A DNA stretch of 64,000 nucleotides. Source: an uncultured Candidatus Melainabacteria bacterium (GTDB lineage: Bacteria > Cyanobacteriota > Vampirovibrionia > Gastranaerophilales > Gastranaerophilaceae). A program made the translations under genes and the position numbers. Positions within the stretch are counted from its first letter, which is position 1, and the number at the start of each line of letters is the position of its first letter. Positions 7,251-16,166 of the stretch are shown piece after piece. The stretch is from positions 1 to 64,000 of the forward strand of contig CAKVIN010000012.1 in NCBI GenBank assembly GCA_934754425.1, read 5' to 3'. Below the pieces are notes generated by a model. That model was not told the DNA's origin. It made no database searches and saw only the letters and a list, made by a program, of their open reading frames with translations.

Positions 7251-9608
7251 ATGAGCAGCGTAGATTCTTCAAAAGTATACTTATTTTTATCTAAAAATAA
7301 AAATTGGCAAACAGAAGCAGATAAAAACGGTGACGGCAAAATTATCAAATCAGAATTTCGTACATATATGGAAGGAAATTATAGCTGGAATGGCGAAGAT
7401 GCTTCCGCTAAATCAGATTTGATTAACGCTTTTTGGAAAGAAATTGATACTAATCAAAGTGGTAAATTATCTAAAAAACTTAATAATAAAGGAGCTTTAG
7501 ATGATTCTGAATTAAACGCTATCAATAAAAAGATTGAGATGTATGACATCTTAAATGATTACGTAAAAAACTTAAACGCTCCAAGTGTTGTTAGCAATAA
7601 AACACAATGGAAACAAAGTGTTGAAGAAGGGCTAACCAGTAAAGTAGAAGAATATATTAAAAGCGGTAAGAGTGTCGAAGAACTTACTGCATATATTGCA
7701 GAATTAGCTCCAGTAATTGAACGTAAAGCAACAGCTGATTACTGCGCTAACCAATATTTAGCAAATGACATGAAAAATGTTTTAAAAAATTACTCATATG
7801 CCTATGCAGATGATAGCACATTACAAAGTATGATTAATAATTATATTAGTCAACTAGGCACAGAAACAGAAAGCATTCCGACTGATGAAGAAATACAAGA
7901 AACAGTTCAAAATATTATCAATGAATATTTTGCGACAGCTGGCTTAACAGAAAGTTCAAGTTTCGATTTATCTCAATACGGATATGAATATAATGACAAT
8001 TCTCCATTGAATGACTTGCAAAAAAGTATCGTTAAAACTAACCTTACAAATGGTTTAGCTGATATTAAAAATGAAACTGATTATGAAAAATACAAATCAC
8101 TTTATGACGAAGCTGTAAATTCTTTTATAGAACAAGTTTTATCAGATAGCACATTTGGTGACTTTGAAAAAATACAAGGTTACGGAATGACTGAATTTAA
8201 GTCAGACGACTATCCGCAATATAATGCAGTTAAAAAAGCTGTAGAAGTTAGTGCGTATATGGACAGTGATGAATTTAAAAGTGCTTTAAGCTCACAAATC
8301 AGTTCTTCTTTATCTGATGTAATTTTTAAAGGCATGTCTGACGAACGTCCGGAAGCTTACAATACATTAGTAGCAGAAGCAATGGAAAAAGCTAAAAATG
8401 GTGAATTCGATGATGCCAGCGGAAATTTAGACCAAGAAAAATTCAAAAAATATATTATTGACAACATTAAATCAAATCTTGATAAATACTATGAAAACGG
8501 ATTTGGTGATATGACATTGGAAGATTTAGGTGCACTTTATGACAAATTGGTTGAAGCAGCAAAATCAAACGATAATTCTTCTGCCATAAAAACTGCAGCA
8601 ATTTCTTACTGTCAAGCTGTATCTAAAAAATCTACTGCTTTAGCACAAGCTGTTAAAGATGTATTTGGCTCTGACTATGCTACTCAAATAAACAGCCTGA
8701 AATCTTATGAAATTGATTCAAAAATGACTGAATTAAAATCTAAAGTTGAGGAAATAGGTGATGCAAGTTCTTGTAAATTAGTTGGATGGAATACAAGTAT
8801 TGGTGATAGCGTTAATCTGGTTCCTAATACAACTAACACTTATAGTATTTCAGCAAATATTACAAATAATAAAGGAACTGTATCACCAGATAAAATCTCT
8901 TATGAAACAAACAACAGTAATGCAATAGTAGAAAACGGTGTATTGACAATTAAAGCACCTGCTAATTCTAGCGATTATACAATAGAAATATATGCATTAA
9001 TTGATGGAGAAAGAATTGGTGAACCTAAGAAAATAAAAATTTCTTGTAAGCAAAAAGATGCGAAGGACATAACTTCAGAACACAATGTTTTATTAAATGG
9101 CGAATATTTAGATGATTTAATTAAGAATCACAATAAAACAATGTTGATTTCAGCTTTCCATAGAAATAGTGATAATAGCTTAAATGATAGTAAATCCGCA
9201 GCAAAAGAATCTATTAAAAATATAATTACTCAACTTGTAACAGATTTAACTGCAGCTGGATATAATTCTACTAAATTACAATTAGCAGCAACTACAACAA
9301 TAAATTACTATAACGCAGCTATTGATACAATTACAGACCAAGAATATGGTAATAAAGATAAAGGTTCTCATGATATGAACTTTAGTTATATTGATGCTAG
9401 TGGTAAGTCAAATTCCGTAACATCATCTTATTATCAATACACAAGAAAGAAAGAAAAAGATGCAGACTGTGATGATTTTTGTAAAACAATGAGTTTAAAC
9501 TCTACCGGTATTCAAATGAATGAATCATATAACAAAACTAATACATATAATTTCTATATCAATACCGGTATATTGTTGAACCGCTTTATGAATTTCTTGA
9601 ATATTTAA
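7251..9608 (+). CDS. Large EF-hand protein, candidate secreted effector
   Basis: The 785-residue product has no Sec signal. A canonical EF-hand loop spans residues 24-35 (DKNGDGKIIKSE); a second, expanded loop follows near 66-87 (D66, N68, S70, E87), so calcium binding is likely. A long helical polar region (about 95-510) leads to a beta-rich Ig-like segment (about 520-602, with ISYETNNSNAIVENGVLTI). The C-terminal domain is unrecognised. It has a sigma-28-like promoter 40 bp upstream. I do not recognise an enzymatic domain. By promoter and architecture I group it with the proteins at 30660, 32878, 43938 and 49847 as a putative export substrate. Confidence 0.7.
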   Translation: MSSVDSSKVYLFLSKNKNWQTEADKNGDGKIIKSEFRTYMEGNYSWNGEDASAKSDLINAFWKEIDTNQSGKLSKKLNNKGALDDSELNAINKKIEMYDILNDYVKNLNAPSVVSNKTQWKQSVEEGLTSKVEEYIKSGKSVEELTAYIAELAPVIERKATADYCANQYLANDMKNVLKNYSYAYADDSTLQSMINNYISQLGTETESIPTDEEIQETVQNIINEYFATAGLTESSSFDLSQYGYEYNDNSPLNDLQKSIVKTNLTNGLADIKNETDYEKYKSLYDEAVNSFIEQVLSDSTFGDFEKIQGYGMTEFKSDDYPQYNAVKKAVEVSAYMDSDEFKSALSSQISSSLSDVIFKGMSDERPEAYNTLVAEAMEKAKNGEFDDASGNLDQEKFKKYIIDNIKSNLDKYYENGFGDMTLEDLGALYDKLVEAAKSNDNSSAIKTAAISYCQAVSKKSTALAQAVKDVFGSDYATQINSLKSYEIDSKMTELKSKVEEIGDASSCKLVGWNTSIGDSVNLVPNTTNTYSISANITNNKGTVSPDKISYETNNSNAIVENGVLTIKAPANSSDYTIEIYALIDGERIGEPKKIKISCKQKDAKDITSEHNVLLNGEYLDDLIKNHNKTMLISAFHRNSDNSLNDSKSAAKESIKNIITQLVTDLTAAGYNSTKLQLAATTTINYYNAAIDTITDQEYGNKDKGSHDMNFSYIDASGKSNSVTSSYYQYTRKKEKDADCDDFCKTMSLNSTGIQMNESYNKTNTYNFYINTGILLNRFMNFLNI

Positions 9609-9614
9609 TTTTTA

Positions 9615-9652
9615 ACAATGATATTGTACTATAATTAGTACAATATCATTGT
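9615..9652. terminator. Perfect 17-bp inverted repeat between two effector-like genes
   Basis: Left arm 9615-9631 and right arm 9636-9652 are exact reverse complements with a TAAT spacer. There is no long T tract after it. TATAAT (9630-9635) sits in the centre, 30 nt before the ATG of the next gene. It can act as a transcript-end hairpin for the EF-hand gene or as an operator over a promoter of the kinase-like gene; the sequence does not decide. Confidence 0.6.
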
Positions 9653-9665
9653 ATTTGGATAAATC

Positions 9666-11168
9666 ATGGTTGTAGAAGATAAATTAATAATTAATATAAA
9701 CAAAATAGCAAAACATATTTCTGAATTGAGTAATCTAGAAGAATTATACAATTACTCTAAAAAAATTACTGACATTGATATTATTATTGATAGTTGTGAT
9801 ATAACGTCGAATAGAATTGTTTATTTTAAGAATTTTTTGTTCAAACTTTTAATAAAAAAAGAAAATGAATTATTATCAAAAAAAGATAATAATTGCACTT
9901 CTCTAAATAAAATTCTCAAAAAAAAATTAATGAATGGTGAAAAATTACAAGATTTTTTTAAGAGATGTTATTGCAAAAATAGAAACATTGGCACTATACC
10001 TAAATGTTTTTTATATAATGTTTCTGATAAAAAATCTACTGCTATCGCAATTTATAATTTATTTGCGGAATATTCGCTAAAATTAAATTATGATTATGAA
10101 TTTGATTATGATGAATACGATTATGACAAGGATTATTTATCACCTGATACAGAATCGTTTGCACAAAAATTATCTACATTAATAAATAAGCCGGTTCAAA
10201 TGGATTACGTTGGCTCAGGATATAACGGTAATGGGTTTAAAATTACTATAGATAATCAAATTTTTTTTTATAAAGTGTTTTATTTGTACAATAGCATAGA
10301 CCCCAAAAGATATTATAATCATGGTGGTTTAGCCGAACCTCAAATGGCTTTATTTGCTTCAAAAAATTCACCCAAAAGTAAATTCGCAAAATTTTTCTTT
10401 GGGCGAGTATGTAATCTTATAAGCTATGATAGTTTTTTAGTTACAGAATTTGTAGAGCGCAAAAACAATATCAATACTAATAAAAATTTAGTATTGGATT
10501 ATGTAAAAATTTCTGAAACAGAAGAAAATAAATTTGACAACAAAATAAACGGCAAAATTGTTGATTTTGGAGGAATTAGAATAAGCCATCCGGAATTAAA
10601 TGATAAAAAATTTCGCCGACTTATAAGAGTAATTCTATCATTTATTAATTATAAACATGATGAAAACTTTTTGTATTATGAATGGAAAATATCTTCTAAC
10701 TCAATAAAACAATTAAAACAATATCTGACAAAATTTAATCAAGCAACTCTTATTAATGCATTAACCTTAATAAAAGATCAGCAAAAATTTGTATGTAATG
10801 ATGTGATTAAAACAATAAGAAACATTGAAAACCTCAATGATAATAAAGATTACAAGCTGTGCTTACATTTACAATTAAGTGATTTTTTAACACAAAATAT
10901 TGATGAATTAATTTCTAATATTACTCTTTATAATTTAAAAATCACAACACAATCTGAACCGATAAAAGAATTCAATTCTTTTGGATACATTATTATAAAA
11001 TTACAACAAAATACACAAGTAGTTTGCATTTATAACACTGATAAAAATATTCAAAAAATACGATTTGAAAAAAATATAAATAATAAAATCGAAACATTAA
11101 TAGAATTTGTTTATAGTGAAAATAAAGTAGAATACAATGATATTGAATTGTACAAAATATTAAATTAA
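9666..11168 (+). CDS. Kinase-like protein, candidate effector
   Basis: The 500-residue product has no signal peptide. It shows a protein-kinase-like layout: glycine-rich loop GSGYNGNGFKI (183-193), a lysine at 203 in FFYKVFY, a glutamate at 224 (GLAEPQMALF) that could be the alpha-C partner, a hinge-like FLVTEFVER (257-265), and VDFGGI with D300-F301-G302. A clear HRD catalytic loop is missing or diverged. Bacterial effector kinases often keep only such a minimal set. It follows the EF-hand gene, separated by the inverted repeat at 9615-9652, and lacks a clear RBS. The kinase assignment is inference from motifs; a pseudokinase or unrelated fold is possible. Confidence 0.5.
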   Translation: MVVEDKLIININKIAKHISELSNLEELYNYSKKITDIDIIIDSCDITSNRIVYFKNFLFKLLIKKENELLSKKDNNCTSLNKILKKKLMNGEKLQDFFKRCYCKNRNIGTIPKCFLYNVSDKKSTAIAIYNLFAEYSLKLNYDYEFDYDEYDYDKDYLSPDTESFAQKLSTLINKPVQMDYVGSGYNGNGFKITIDNQIFFYKVFYLYNSIDPKRYYNHGGLAEPQMALFASKNSPKSKFAKFFFGRVCNLISYDSFLVTEFVERKNNINTNKNLVLDYVKISETEENKFDNKINGKIVDFGGIRISHPELNDKKFRRLIRVILSFINYKHDENFLYYEWKISSNSIKQLKQYLTKFNQATLINALTLIKDQQKFVCNDVIKTIRNIENLNDNKDYKLCLHLQLSDFLTQNIDELISNITLYNLKITTQSEPIKEFNSFGYIIIKLQQNTQVVCIYNTDKNIQKIRFEKNINNKIETLIEFVYSENKVEYNDIELYKILN

Positions 11169-11203
11169 CAAATTCTTTTTTTATTTTAAAAGTAAATTAT
11201 TAT

Positions 11204-11219
11204 TAACAAACTATTGTTA
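11204..11219. promoter_or_regulatory. Small palindrome upstream of the 73-residue gene
   Basis: TAACAA-ACTA-TTGTTA is a perfect 6-bp inverted repeat in the gap between the kinase-like gene and the next operon. It has no T tract, so an operator is more likely than a terminator. About 25 nt downstream are TTTTTTATAA and TATATAAAG, which may form the promoter. Confidence 0.3.
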
Positions 11220-11274
11220 GTATCATAGATTTTTTATAAGATTATATAAAGACTATCACATTTGAGGAGAAGAT

Positions 11275-11496
11275 ATGAGCGAGCAATACAAAAGAAATCC
11301 TTACATGGATTACAGAAATGTAGTGCCTTTTATGAACTTGTCCGGTTTTATAGTTCAGCAACCAAACGTATTGGATGAAAAGCCGGCAAAATCACTACAA
11401 GAACACTTAATTAAAAAGAAGTTTTCAAAAATGGTAAACCTAAGAAGGATGCAGTATTGCAAGCTATGTGAGGATTATAGAAATGGAAGAAGATAA
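11275..11496 (+). CDS. Small basic hypothetical protein
   Basis: A 73-residue basic protein with no recognised domain. The C-terminal half (KKKFSKMVNLRRMQYCKLC) is rich in lysine and arginine with two cysteines, so nucleic acid or metal binding is possible but not shown. A strong RBS (GAGGAGAAG) precedes the ATG. It heads a long plus-strand gene run and overlaps proA by 14 bp, suggesting coupled translation. Confidence 0.6.
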   Translation: MSEQYKRNPYMDYRNVVPFMNLSGFIVQQPNVLDEKPAKSLQEHLIKKKFSKMVNLRRMQYCKLCEDYRNGRR

Positions 11497-12739
11497 ATTT
11501 ATTGAACTTGCCAAAAATGCAAAAGTTGCCTCTAAAAAAATGGCAATTCTACCTGTTGGATTAAAAAATACTGCACTTTTAAATATTGCTAAAAAACTAA
11601 AAGAAAACAAAGACAAAATTTTTGAAGCAAATAAAATGGATTTAGATGCTGCAAAATCACTTGTTGAAAACGGTAAATTAAGCCAGTCAACATTCAATCG
11701 TCTAAAACTGGATGAAAACAAAATGCGTGACATGATTCAAGGAATTATTGATATTTCTAACCTTGAAGATCCGATTGGTAAAACACTTCTTAAGCGTCAA
11801 CTCGATGACGGCTTAATTTTGACTAAAAAATCTTGCCCGATTGGAGTTTTAGGTATAATTTTTGAAGCAAGACCGGATGTAATTTCTCAAATTTCCGCTT
11901 TAGCAATCAAATCTTCTAACGCAGTTATTTTAAAAGGCGGAAAAGAATCCATTAATACAAATAAAGAAATCATGAGTATTATTCAAGAAGCTTTAGACGA
12001 GATTAAAGAATTTCCTAAAAATGTTCTAACACAAGTATTTACACGTGATGATGTTAAAAATATGTTAGAAATGGATAGTTATATTGATTTAATTATTCCT
12101 CGTGGCGGAAATTCTCTTGTTAAATTTGTTAAAGAAAACACTAAAATTCCGGTTTTAGGACATGCAGACGGAATTTGTCACATTTTTGTTGATGAAAGTG
12201 CCGATTTAGAAAAAGCAAAACGCATTATTATTGATGCAAAAACTCAATATCCAAGCGCATGCAATTCTGTTGAAACTTTACTTATTCATTCAAAATTTAA
12301 GTTTGAAACAGAATTACTCAAAGCTTTAGAAGATGCGGATATTGAACTTATAGCAACTCCTGAAAGTTGGCACAAAGAATATTCTGACAAGATTTTAGCG
12401 TATAAAATTGTTCATTCTCTTGAAGAAGCAATTGAACATATTAACACATATTCTTCCGGTCATACGGAATCAATTATTACAGAAAATCAAAACAATGCAA
12501 TTATATTTATGAACGCAATTGACTCTGCCGGAGTTTATCACAATGTTTCAACCAGATTTGCAGATGGGTTTAGATATGGTTTTGGTGCAGAAGTCGGTAT
12601 TTCTACCGCAAAAACCCATGCCAGAGGCCCTGTCGGGTTAGAAGGTTTAACTATATATAAATATAATTTAGAAGGTAATGGCGACATAGTAAAAGACTAT
12701 GTTGAAGGTGTGAAAAAGTTTAATCATAAGGATTTATAA
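11483..12739 (+). CDS. proA: Glutamate-5-semialdehyde dehydrogenase (gamma-glutamyl phosphate reductase)
   Basis: ProA reduces gamma-glutamyl phosphate to glutamate semialdehyde with NADPH in proline synthesis. Family blocks include CPIGVLGIIFEARPDV, LKGGKE, IPRGG, the catalytic cysteine in TQYPSACNSVETLL, and the C-terminal STRFADGFRYGFGAEVGIS. The length of 418 residues is typical. I chose the ATG at 11483 with TGAGGA 8 nt upstream over the GTG at 11468. proB is not in the window. It is followed directly (0 bp) by tyrA. Confidence 0.95.
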   Translation: MEEDKFIELAKNAKVASKKMAILPVGLKNTALLNIAKKLKENKDKIFEANKMDLDAAKSLVENGKLSQSTFNRLKLDENKMRDMIQGIIDISNLEDPIGKTLLKRQLDDGLILTKKSCPIGVLGIIFEARPDVISQISALAIKSSNAVILKGGKESINTNKEIMSIIQEALDEIKEFPKNVLTQVFTRDDVKNMLEMDSYIDLIIPRGGNSLVKFVKENTKIPVLGHADGICHIFVDESADLEKAKRIIIDAKTQYPSACNSVETLLIHSKFKFETELLKALEDADIELIATPESWHKEYSDKILAYKIVHSLEEAIEHINTYSSGHTESIITENQNNAIIFMNAIDSAGVYHNVSTRFADGFRYGFGAEVGISTAKTHARGPVGLEGLTIYKYNLEGNGDIVKDYVEGVKKFNHKDL

Positions 12740-13513
12740 ATGAAAATTGGAGTTATTGGTTTAGGTTTAATTGGCGGCTCTATATTCAAAAAAGCACGTC
12801 ACATGTACGAAGTTGTCGGAGTTTCTCGTTCTGTAAAAGAAGAAAACGTAAGTGCAGAGTACGATATTTTACAAGGATGCAATATTGTTTTTGTATGCAC
12901 ACCTATGAATAAGACTTTAGAAATTCTGGACAAGTTAGAAAATTATTTAGACGAAAGCACTATTGTTACTGACGTTTGCAGTCTTAAAGAATTTGTTTCA
13001 CATAAATCTTACAAATATAAGTTTATACCTTCACATCCAATGGCTGGGACTGAACATAACGGCTGGGAACATTCTTTTCCGGAATTATTCGAAGGTGCGA
13101 CTTGGGCTATTACTCCAAAAAATGATACTTCTTTAGAAGATTTCGAAGTTTTAAAAAAAGTTATAAAAAATCTTGGAGCAACAACCGTTATGACTACTCC
13201 ACAAGAGCACGATAAAGCGGTTGCGCTGATTTCTCACGCTCCTATGCTTGTTGCTCAAGCTTTGTGTAAAAATATTGAACATAACGAATTAGCACAACAA
13301 CTTGCTTCTTCAGGATTTAGAGATACAACAAGATTAGCTTTGTCTAATACAGAGATGGCTAACGATATGATAGTTATGAACGGTGAAAACATTAAAGATG
13401 TTGTAACAGAGCTTGATAAAAATATTGATTTAATATTAGATTCTGAAAATTACAAAAAAGAAGCAGAAAATATCAAAAACTTCCGCAACGAATTATACGC
13501 TACAAAACCATAG
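12740..13513 (+). CDS. tyrA: Prephenate (or arogenate) dehydrogenase
   Basis: TyrA carries out the NAD(P)-dependent oxidative decarboxylation leading to tyrosine. The Rossmann motif IGLGLIGGS is at the N-terminus. IPSHPMAGTEHNGWEHS and the later LISHAPMLVAQAL and SSGFRDTTRLA blocks are typical of the family. At 257 residues it is a minimal form without an ACT or chorismate mutase domain, as in cyanobacteria and relatives. The ATG follows the proA stop codon directly. Choice of prephenate or arogenate as substrate cannot be read from the sequence. Confidence 0.9.
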   Translation: MKIGVIGLGLIGGSIFKKARHMYEVVGVSRSVKEENVSAEYDILQGCNIVFVCTPMNKTLEILDKLENYLDESTIVTDVCSLKEFVSHKSYKYKFIPSHPMAGTEHNGWEHSFPELFEGATWAITPKNDTSLEDFEVLKKVIKNLGATTVMTTPQEHDKAVALISHAPMLVAQALCKNIEHNELAQQLASSGFRDTTRLALSNTEMANDMIVMNGENIKDVVTELDKNIDLILDSENYKKEAENIKNFRNELYATKP

Positions 13514-13573
13514 TAATTCTCTTGCGAAAACCTTTCTTTTAGGTTAGAATCAGGATGAAATAAGGAGAGGGAC

Positions 13574-13840
13574 ATGTCAGACGAAAAAGTCATAAAATTA
13601 GGAAAAAGAACTAAAAAAACTACAGAAGAACATTTTCATCACGAAGAAAGACAAGAGCCTGTTTATTGCAGTTTTTGCGGACGTTCTAATGCAGAAGTGT
13701 TAAAAATGGTAAAAGGTCCCGGAGTTAATATTTGTTCTGAATGCACAATGATTGCCGTTCAGTATTTAATTCTTAATGACAGAATGCTGTCAGCAGAAGC
13801 TCAACAAATATTAGATGCTTTTTGGGGAAAAGCAAGATAG
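13574..13840 (+). CDS. Small stand-alone ClpX-type zinc-finger protein
   Basis: An 88-residue protein built on a C4 zinc finger like the N-terminal domain of ClpX: CSFCGRSNAEVLKMVKGPG then ICSEC (pattern C-x2-C-x18-22-C-x2-C). Compare CSFCGKTQDQVKKLIAGP at the start of the ClpX encoded at 62623-63954. There is no AAA+ part. In ClpX this domain dimerises and binds adaptors and substrates, so the small protein might act as an adaptor or regulator of ClpXP; that is inference. A strong RBS (AGGAGAGGG) precedes it. Confidence 0.8.
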   Translation: MSDEKVIKLGKRTKKTTEEHFHHEERQEPVYCSFCGRSNAEVLKMVKGPGVNICSECTMIAVQYLILNDRMLSAEAQQILDAFWGKAR

Positions 13841-13887
13841 GATATACAATTTAAATATAACTTTTTCGTTTAAATAATAGAGGTTTT

Positions 13888-15483
13888 ATGAATAAAATTC
13901 AAATAAAAGCAGAAATACTAGCAACTTTAACTGCGTTAATGACATCAAATCAACCGCAAGCAGCATTGATTACGGATTTAAAAAATATTGAAGATAAAAA
14001 AACGGTTCTTGATATTTTAATGCGAGAACTCGTTAACGCAAACGAGCAAAAAGCTGTAATGATTTGTTGGCTTTTAATGGAACTTATTGACAGGGAAACA
14101 CTTAATAATGAATTATGGAATGTTATAAAAGCTCCTGAATATAATGACCACATAAAAATGATTGCGTTCAATATGTTAAAAGATTTAGGTAACAAAATTG
14201 ATTATGACGTAATCAGCGGATACTTTGAACAATTTAATGAACTTATTAATAAAGAAACAAAACAACTTTTAGAAACTGCAATCATGAATCCGGAAGCACA
14301 GATTGACTTTATGGATTTTTTGAACGCTATTAGCGACAGTGATAAAATCATTTTAATAAAATCATTAGAAGAAGATTACGCACACGATGCCCTTGCAAAT
14401 ATTTTAATACCGGTTTTTCTTTACTACATAAACAATGAAGTCGGTCTTGTTGCATTGGATATTCTTGGACGTTCCAAATCACAGCTTGCTTATCATGCAT
14501 TAGAAAAGGCAAAAAAATACGCTCCTGAAGAAATAAAAAATAAAATAAACAAAGCTTTATCTGAACTTAAGATGTCTGGAGTCAGAGTAGATAATACAGA
14601 AGAATTTTATAAAAATATTTTAAAAGAATCCAAACCATATAAAATTTATACTTCATTCCCTGACGGGCATGGAAATATGGCAATTATATTTTCAAGAGTC
14701 AGAGCAAATAGAAATCTACAATTTCTTGCAATTGTAATTAATCCAAGATACGGAGTTTTAGACTCGTTTGGCTTCAACTCAATGACAGAAAAAGATTTCT
14801 ATAAAATTGTTGATAAATTCTATAATTATCAAGAGAAATATGAAATCAATGCAAGCGTTGCCAGATATTTATTAGAACAAGCAGAAGATAGCTCTTATAC
14901 AAACAAAGAGCCAATTCCTTATGAATATATTTGTTGGCAAAGTATTCTCCTTGATGTTGAGCCGGAAAAACCTCAAATTTACTTAGAAAAACGTGAACTT
15001 AACCAAAAAGATATTGATAAATTGTGTTTGAGCGATTATGTACAAAATTGGTTCTTTGATGAAATAACATCTGAAGAATTTAAGAATTTTATAGATAAAC
15101 TATCTATGGAATACAAGTCTAACAATTTTAACGTAGATTTAGATAAATTTATTGCAGATAATTTCGATAGTATTTATAACGCACAAGAATTAGCTTATAA
15201 ATTAATAACATTCAATCTTGCAGCTTATCTGAGAATGTTAAAAGGCGATAAAGAATTAGCACAAGTTTTTTATTCATTAAATTCTAACTATAGCTTCTTA
15301 ACAAACATATTGAGAAAAAGTATATATGAATACTATCTCGGAAAACGCTATATTCTAAAAAATCAACGCAAAGCTTCTAATATTTTTGAGAAAAAAAATC
15401 AAGAAGACAACAATGACTTTAAACTTTTGCAGCTTGATATGATAATATCAAGTATAGAAGCAAGGTGGGTTGATAATGAATAA
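13888..15483 (+). CDS. HEAT-like repeat protein of unknown function
   Basis: The 531-residue product has an alpha-helical N-terminal half (about 1-235) with the periodicity of HEAT/armadillo repeats (for example ALVALDILGRSKSQLAYHAL-type pairs). A mixed segment follows (about 240-340, containing YTSFPDGHGNMAIIFSRVRA). The C-terminal part is helical. No signal peptide or catalytic motif is recognised. It overlaps ruvX by 8 bp. The role is unknown. Confidence 0.65.
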   Translation: MNKIQIKAEILATLTALMTSNQPQAALITDLKNIEDKKTVLDILMRELVNANEQKAVMICWLLMELIDRETLNNELWNVIKAPEYNDHIKMIAFNMLKDLGNKIDYDVISGYFEQFNELINKETKQLLETAIMNPEAQIDFMDFLNAISDSDKIILIKSLEEDYAHDALANILIPVFLYYINNEVGLVALDILGRSKSQLAYHALEKAKKYAPEEIKNKINKALSELKMSGVRVDNTEEFYKNILKESKPYKIYTSFPDGHGNMAIIFSRVRANRNLQFLAIVINPRYGVLDSFGFNSMTEKDFYKIVDKFYNYQEKYEINASVARYLLEQAEDSSYTNKEPIPYEYICWQSILLDVEPEKPQIYLEKRELNQKDIDKLCLSDYVQNWFFDEITSEEFKNFIDKLSMEYKSNNFNVDLDKFIADNFDSIYNAQELAYKLITFNLAAYLRMLKGDKELAQVFYSLNSNYSFLTNILRKSIYEYYLGKRYILKNQRKASNIFEKKNQEDNNDFKLLQLDMIISSIEARWVDNE

Positions 15484-15874
15484 AATTATGGCACTTGATG
15501 TCGGAACAAAAAGAATTGGAGTTGCCTTAAGCGATTATTTACAAGTTATAGCAATTCCAAGCGTGTGTATCCCAAGAGAACCGGAAAATAAAGCAATAGA
15601 AGAAATTACAAAACTTGCTAAAGAAAACCGAGTAGAAAAAATTGTAGTAGGCGTTCCGGTCAATATGGATGGTACTTTAGGATTTCAAGCACAAAATTGT
15701 ATAGATTTTTCACAAAAATTACATGGTTTTGATATAATATTAGAGGATGAAAGACTAACTTCCGAAGAAGCAGAAGAAAGATTGCGCAGAAGAAAAGTCG
15801 ATTTCCGAAAAAATAAGGGACTTGTCGATATAGAAAGTGCCTGTGTGATACTAGAACAATATTTAGGAAAATGA
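15476..15874 (+). CDS. ruvX: RuvX/YqgF family Holliday-junction resolvase-like nuclease
   Basis: YqgF proteins have an RNase H fold and process pre-16S rRNA 5' ends and/or recombination junctions. The catalytic first strand ALDVGTKRIGVALSD, VVGVPVNMDGT and LEDERLTSEEAE blocks are all present. The length of 132 residues is typical. The ATG at 15476 has AAGGTGG 8 nt upstream and is preferred to the in-frame TTG at 15470. The genes ruvX and DUF1292 are often neighbours in Firmicutes and relatives, as here. Confidence 0.9.
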   Translation: MNKIMALDVGTKRIGVALSDYLQVIAIPSVCIPREPENKAIEEITKLAKENRVEKIVVGVPVNMDGTLGFQAQNCIDFSQKLHGFDIILEDERLTSEEAEERLRRRKVDFRKNKGLVDIESACVILEQYLGK

Positions 15875-15876
15875 TT

Positions 15877-16164
15877 ATGAACGAAGAAAATCAAGAATTA
15901 GAACAACAATACGTTGAAATCGTAGGCGATGATGGAACAACTGAAAAATGTGAAATCTATGATATTATAGATTTTGAAGACAAAACTTATGCACTACTTT
16001 TACCTATTTCTGAAGGCAAAGATGGTGAAGAAGCTGAAGTTATCGTTATGGAATACGTTGAAGAAAGCGAAGATGACGGATATTTCCAAAACATTGAAGA
16101 TGAAGCGGAATTTCAACGTGTTTGCGCTTACATTGAATCTTTAGAAGACGAAGAGGAAGAATAA
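15877..16164 (+). CDS. DUF1292 family acidic protein
   Basis: A 95-residue strongly acidic protein. The conserved pattern of an early beta-hairpin (VGDDGTTEKCEIYDIIDFEDKTYALLLP), then EVIVMEYVE and an acidic tail, identifies DUF1292. Its biochemical role is unknown. The ATG at 15877 has AGGA 8 nt upstream; an in-frame ATG at 15871 overlaps the ruvX stop but would sit too close to the RBS. It is followed after 2 bp by the Clp_N protein. Confidence 0.85.
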   Translation: MNEENQELEQQYVEIVGDDGTTEKCEIYDIIDFEDKTYALLLPISEGKDGEEAEVIVMEYVEESEDDGYFQNIEDEAEFQRVCAYIESLEDEEEE

Positions 16165-16166
16165 AT

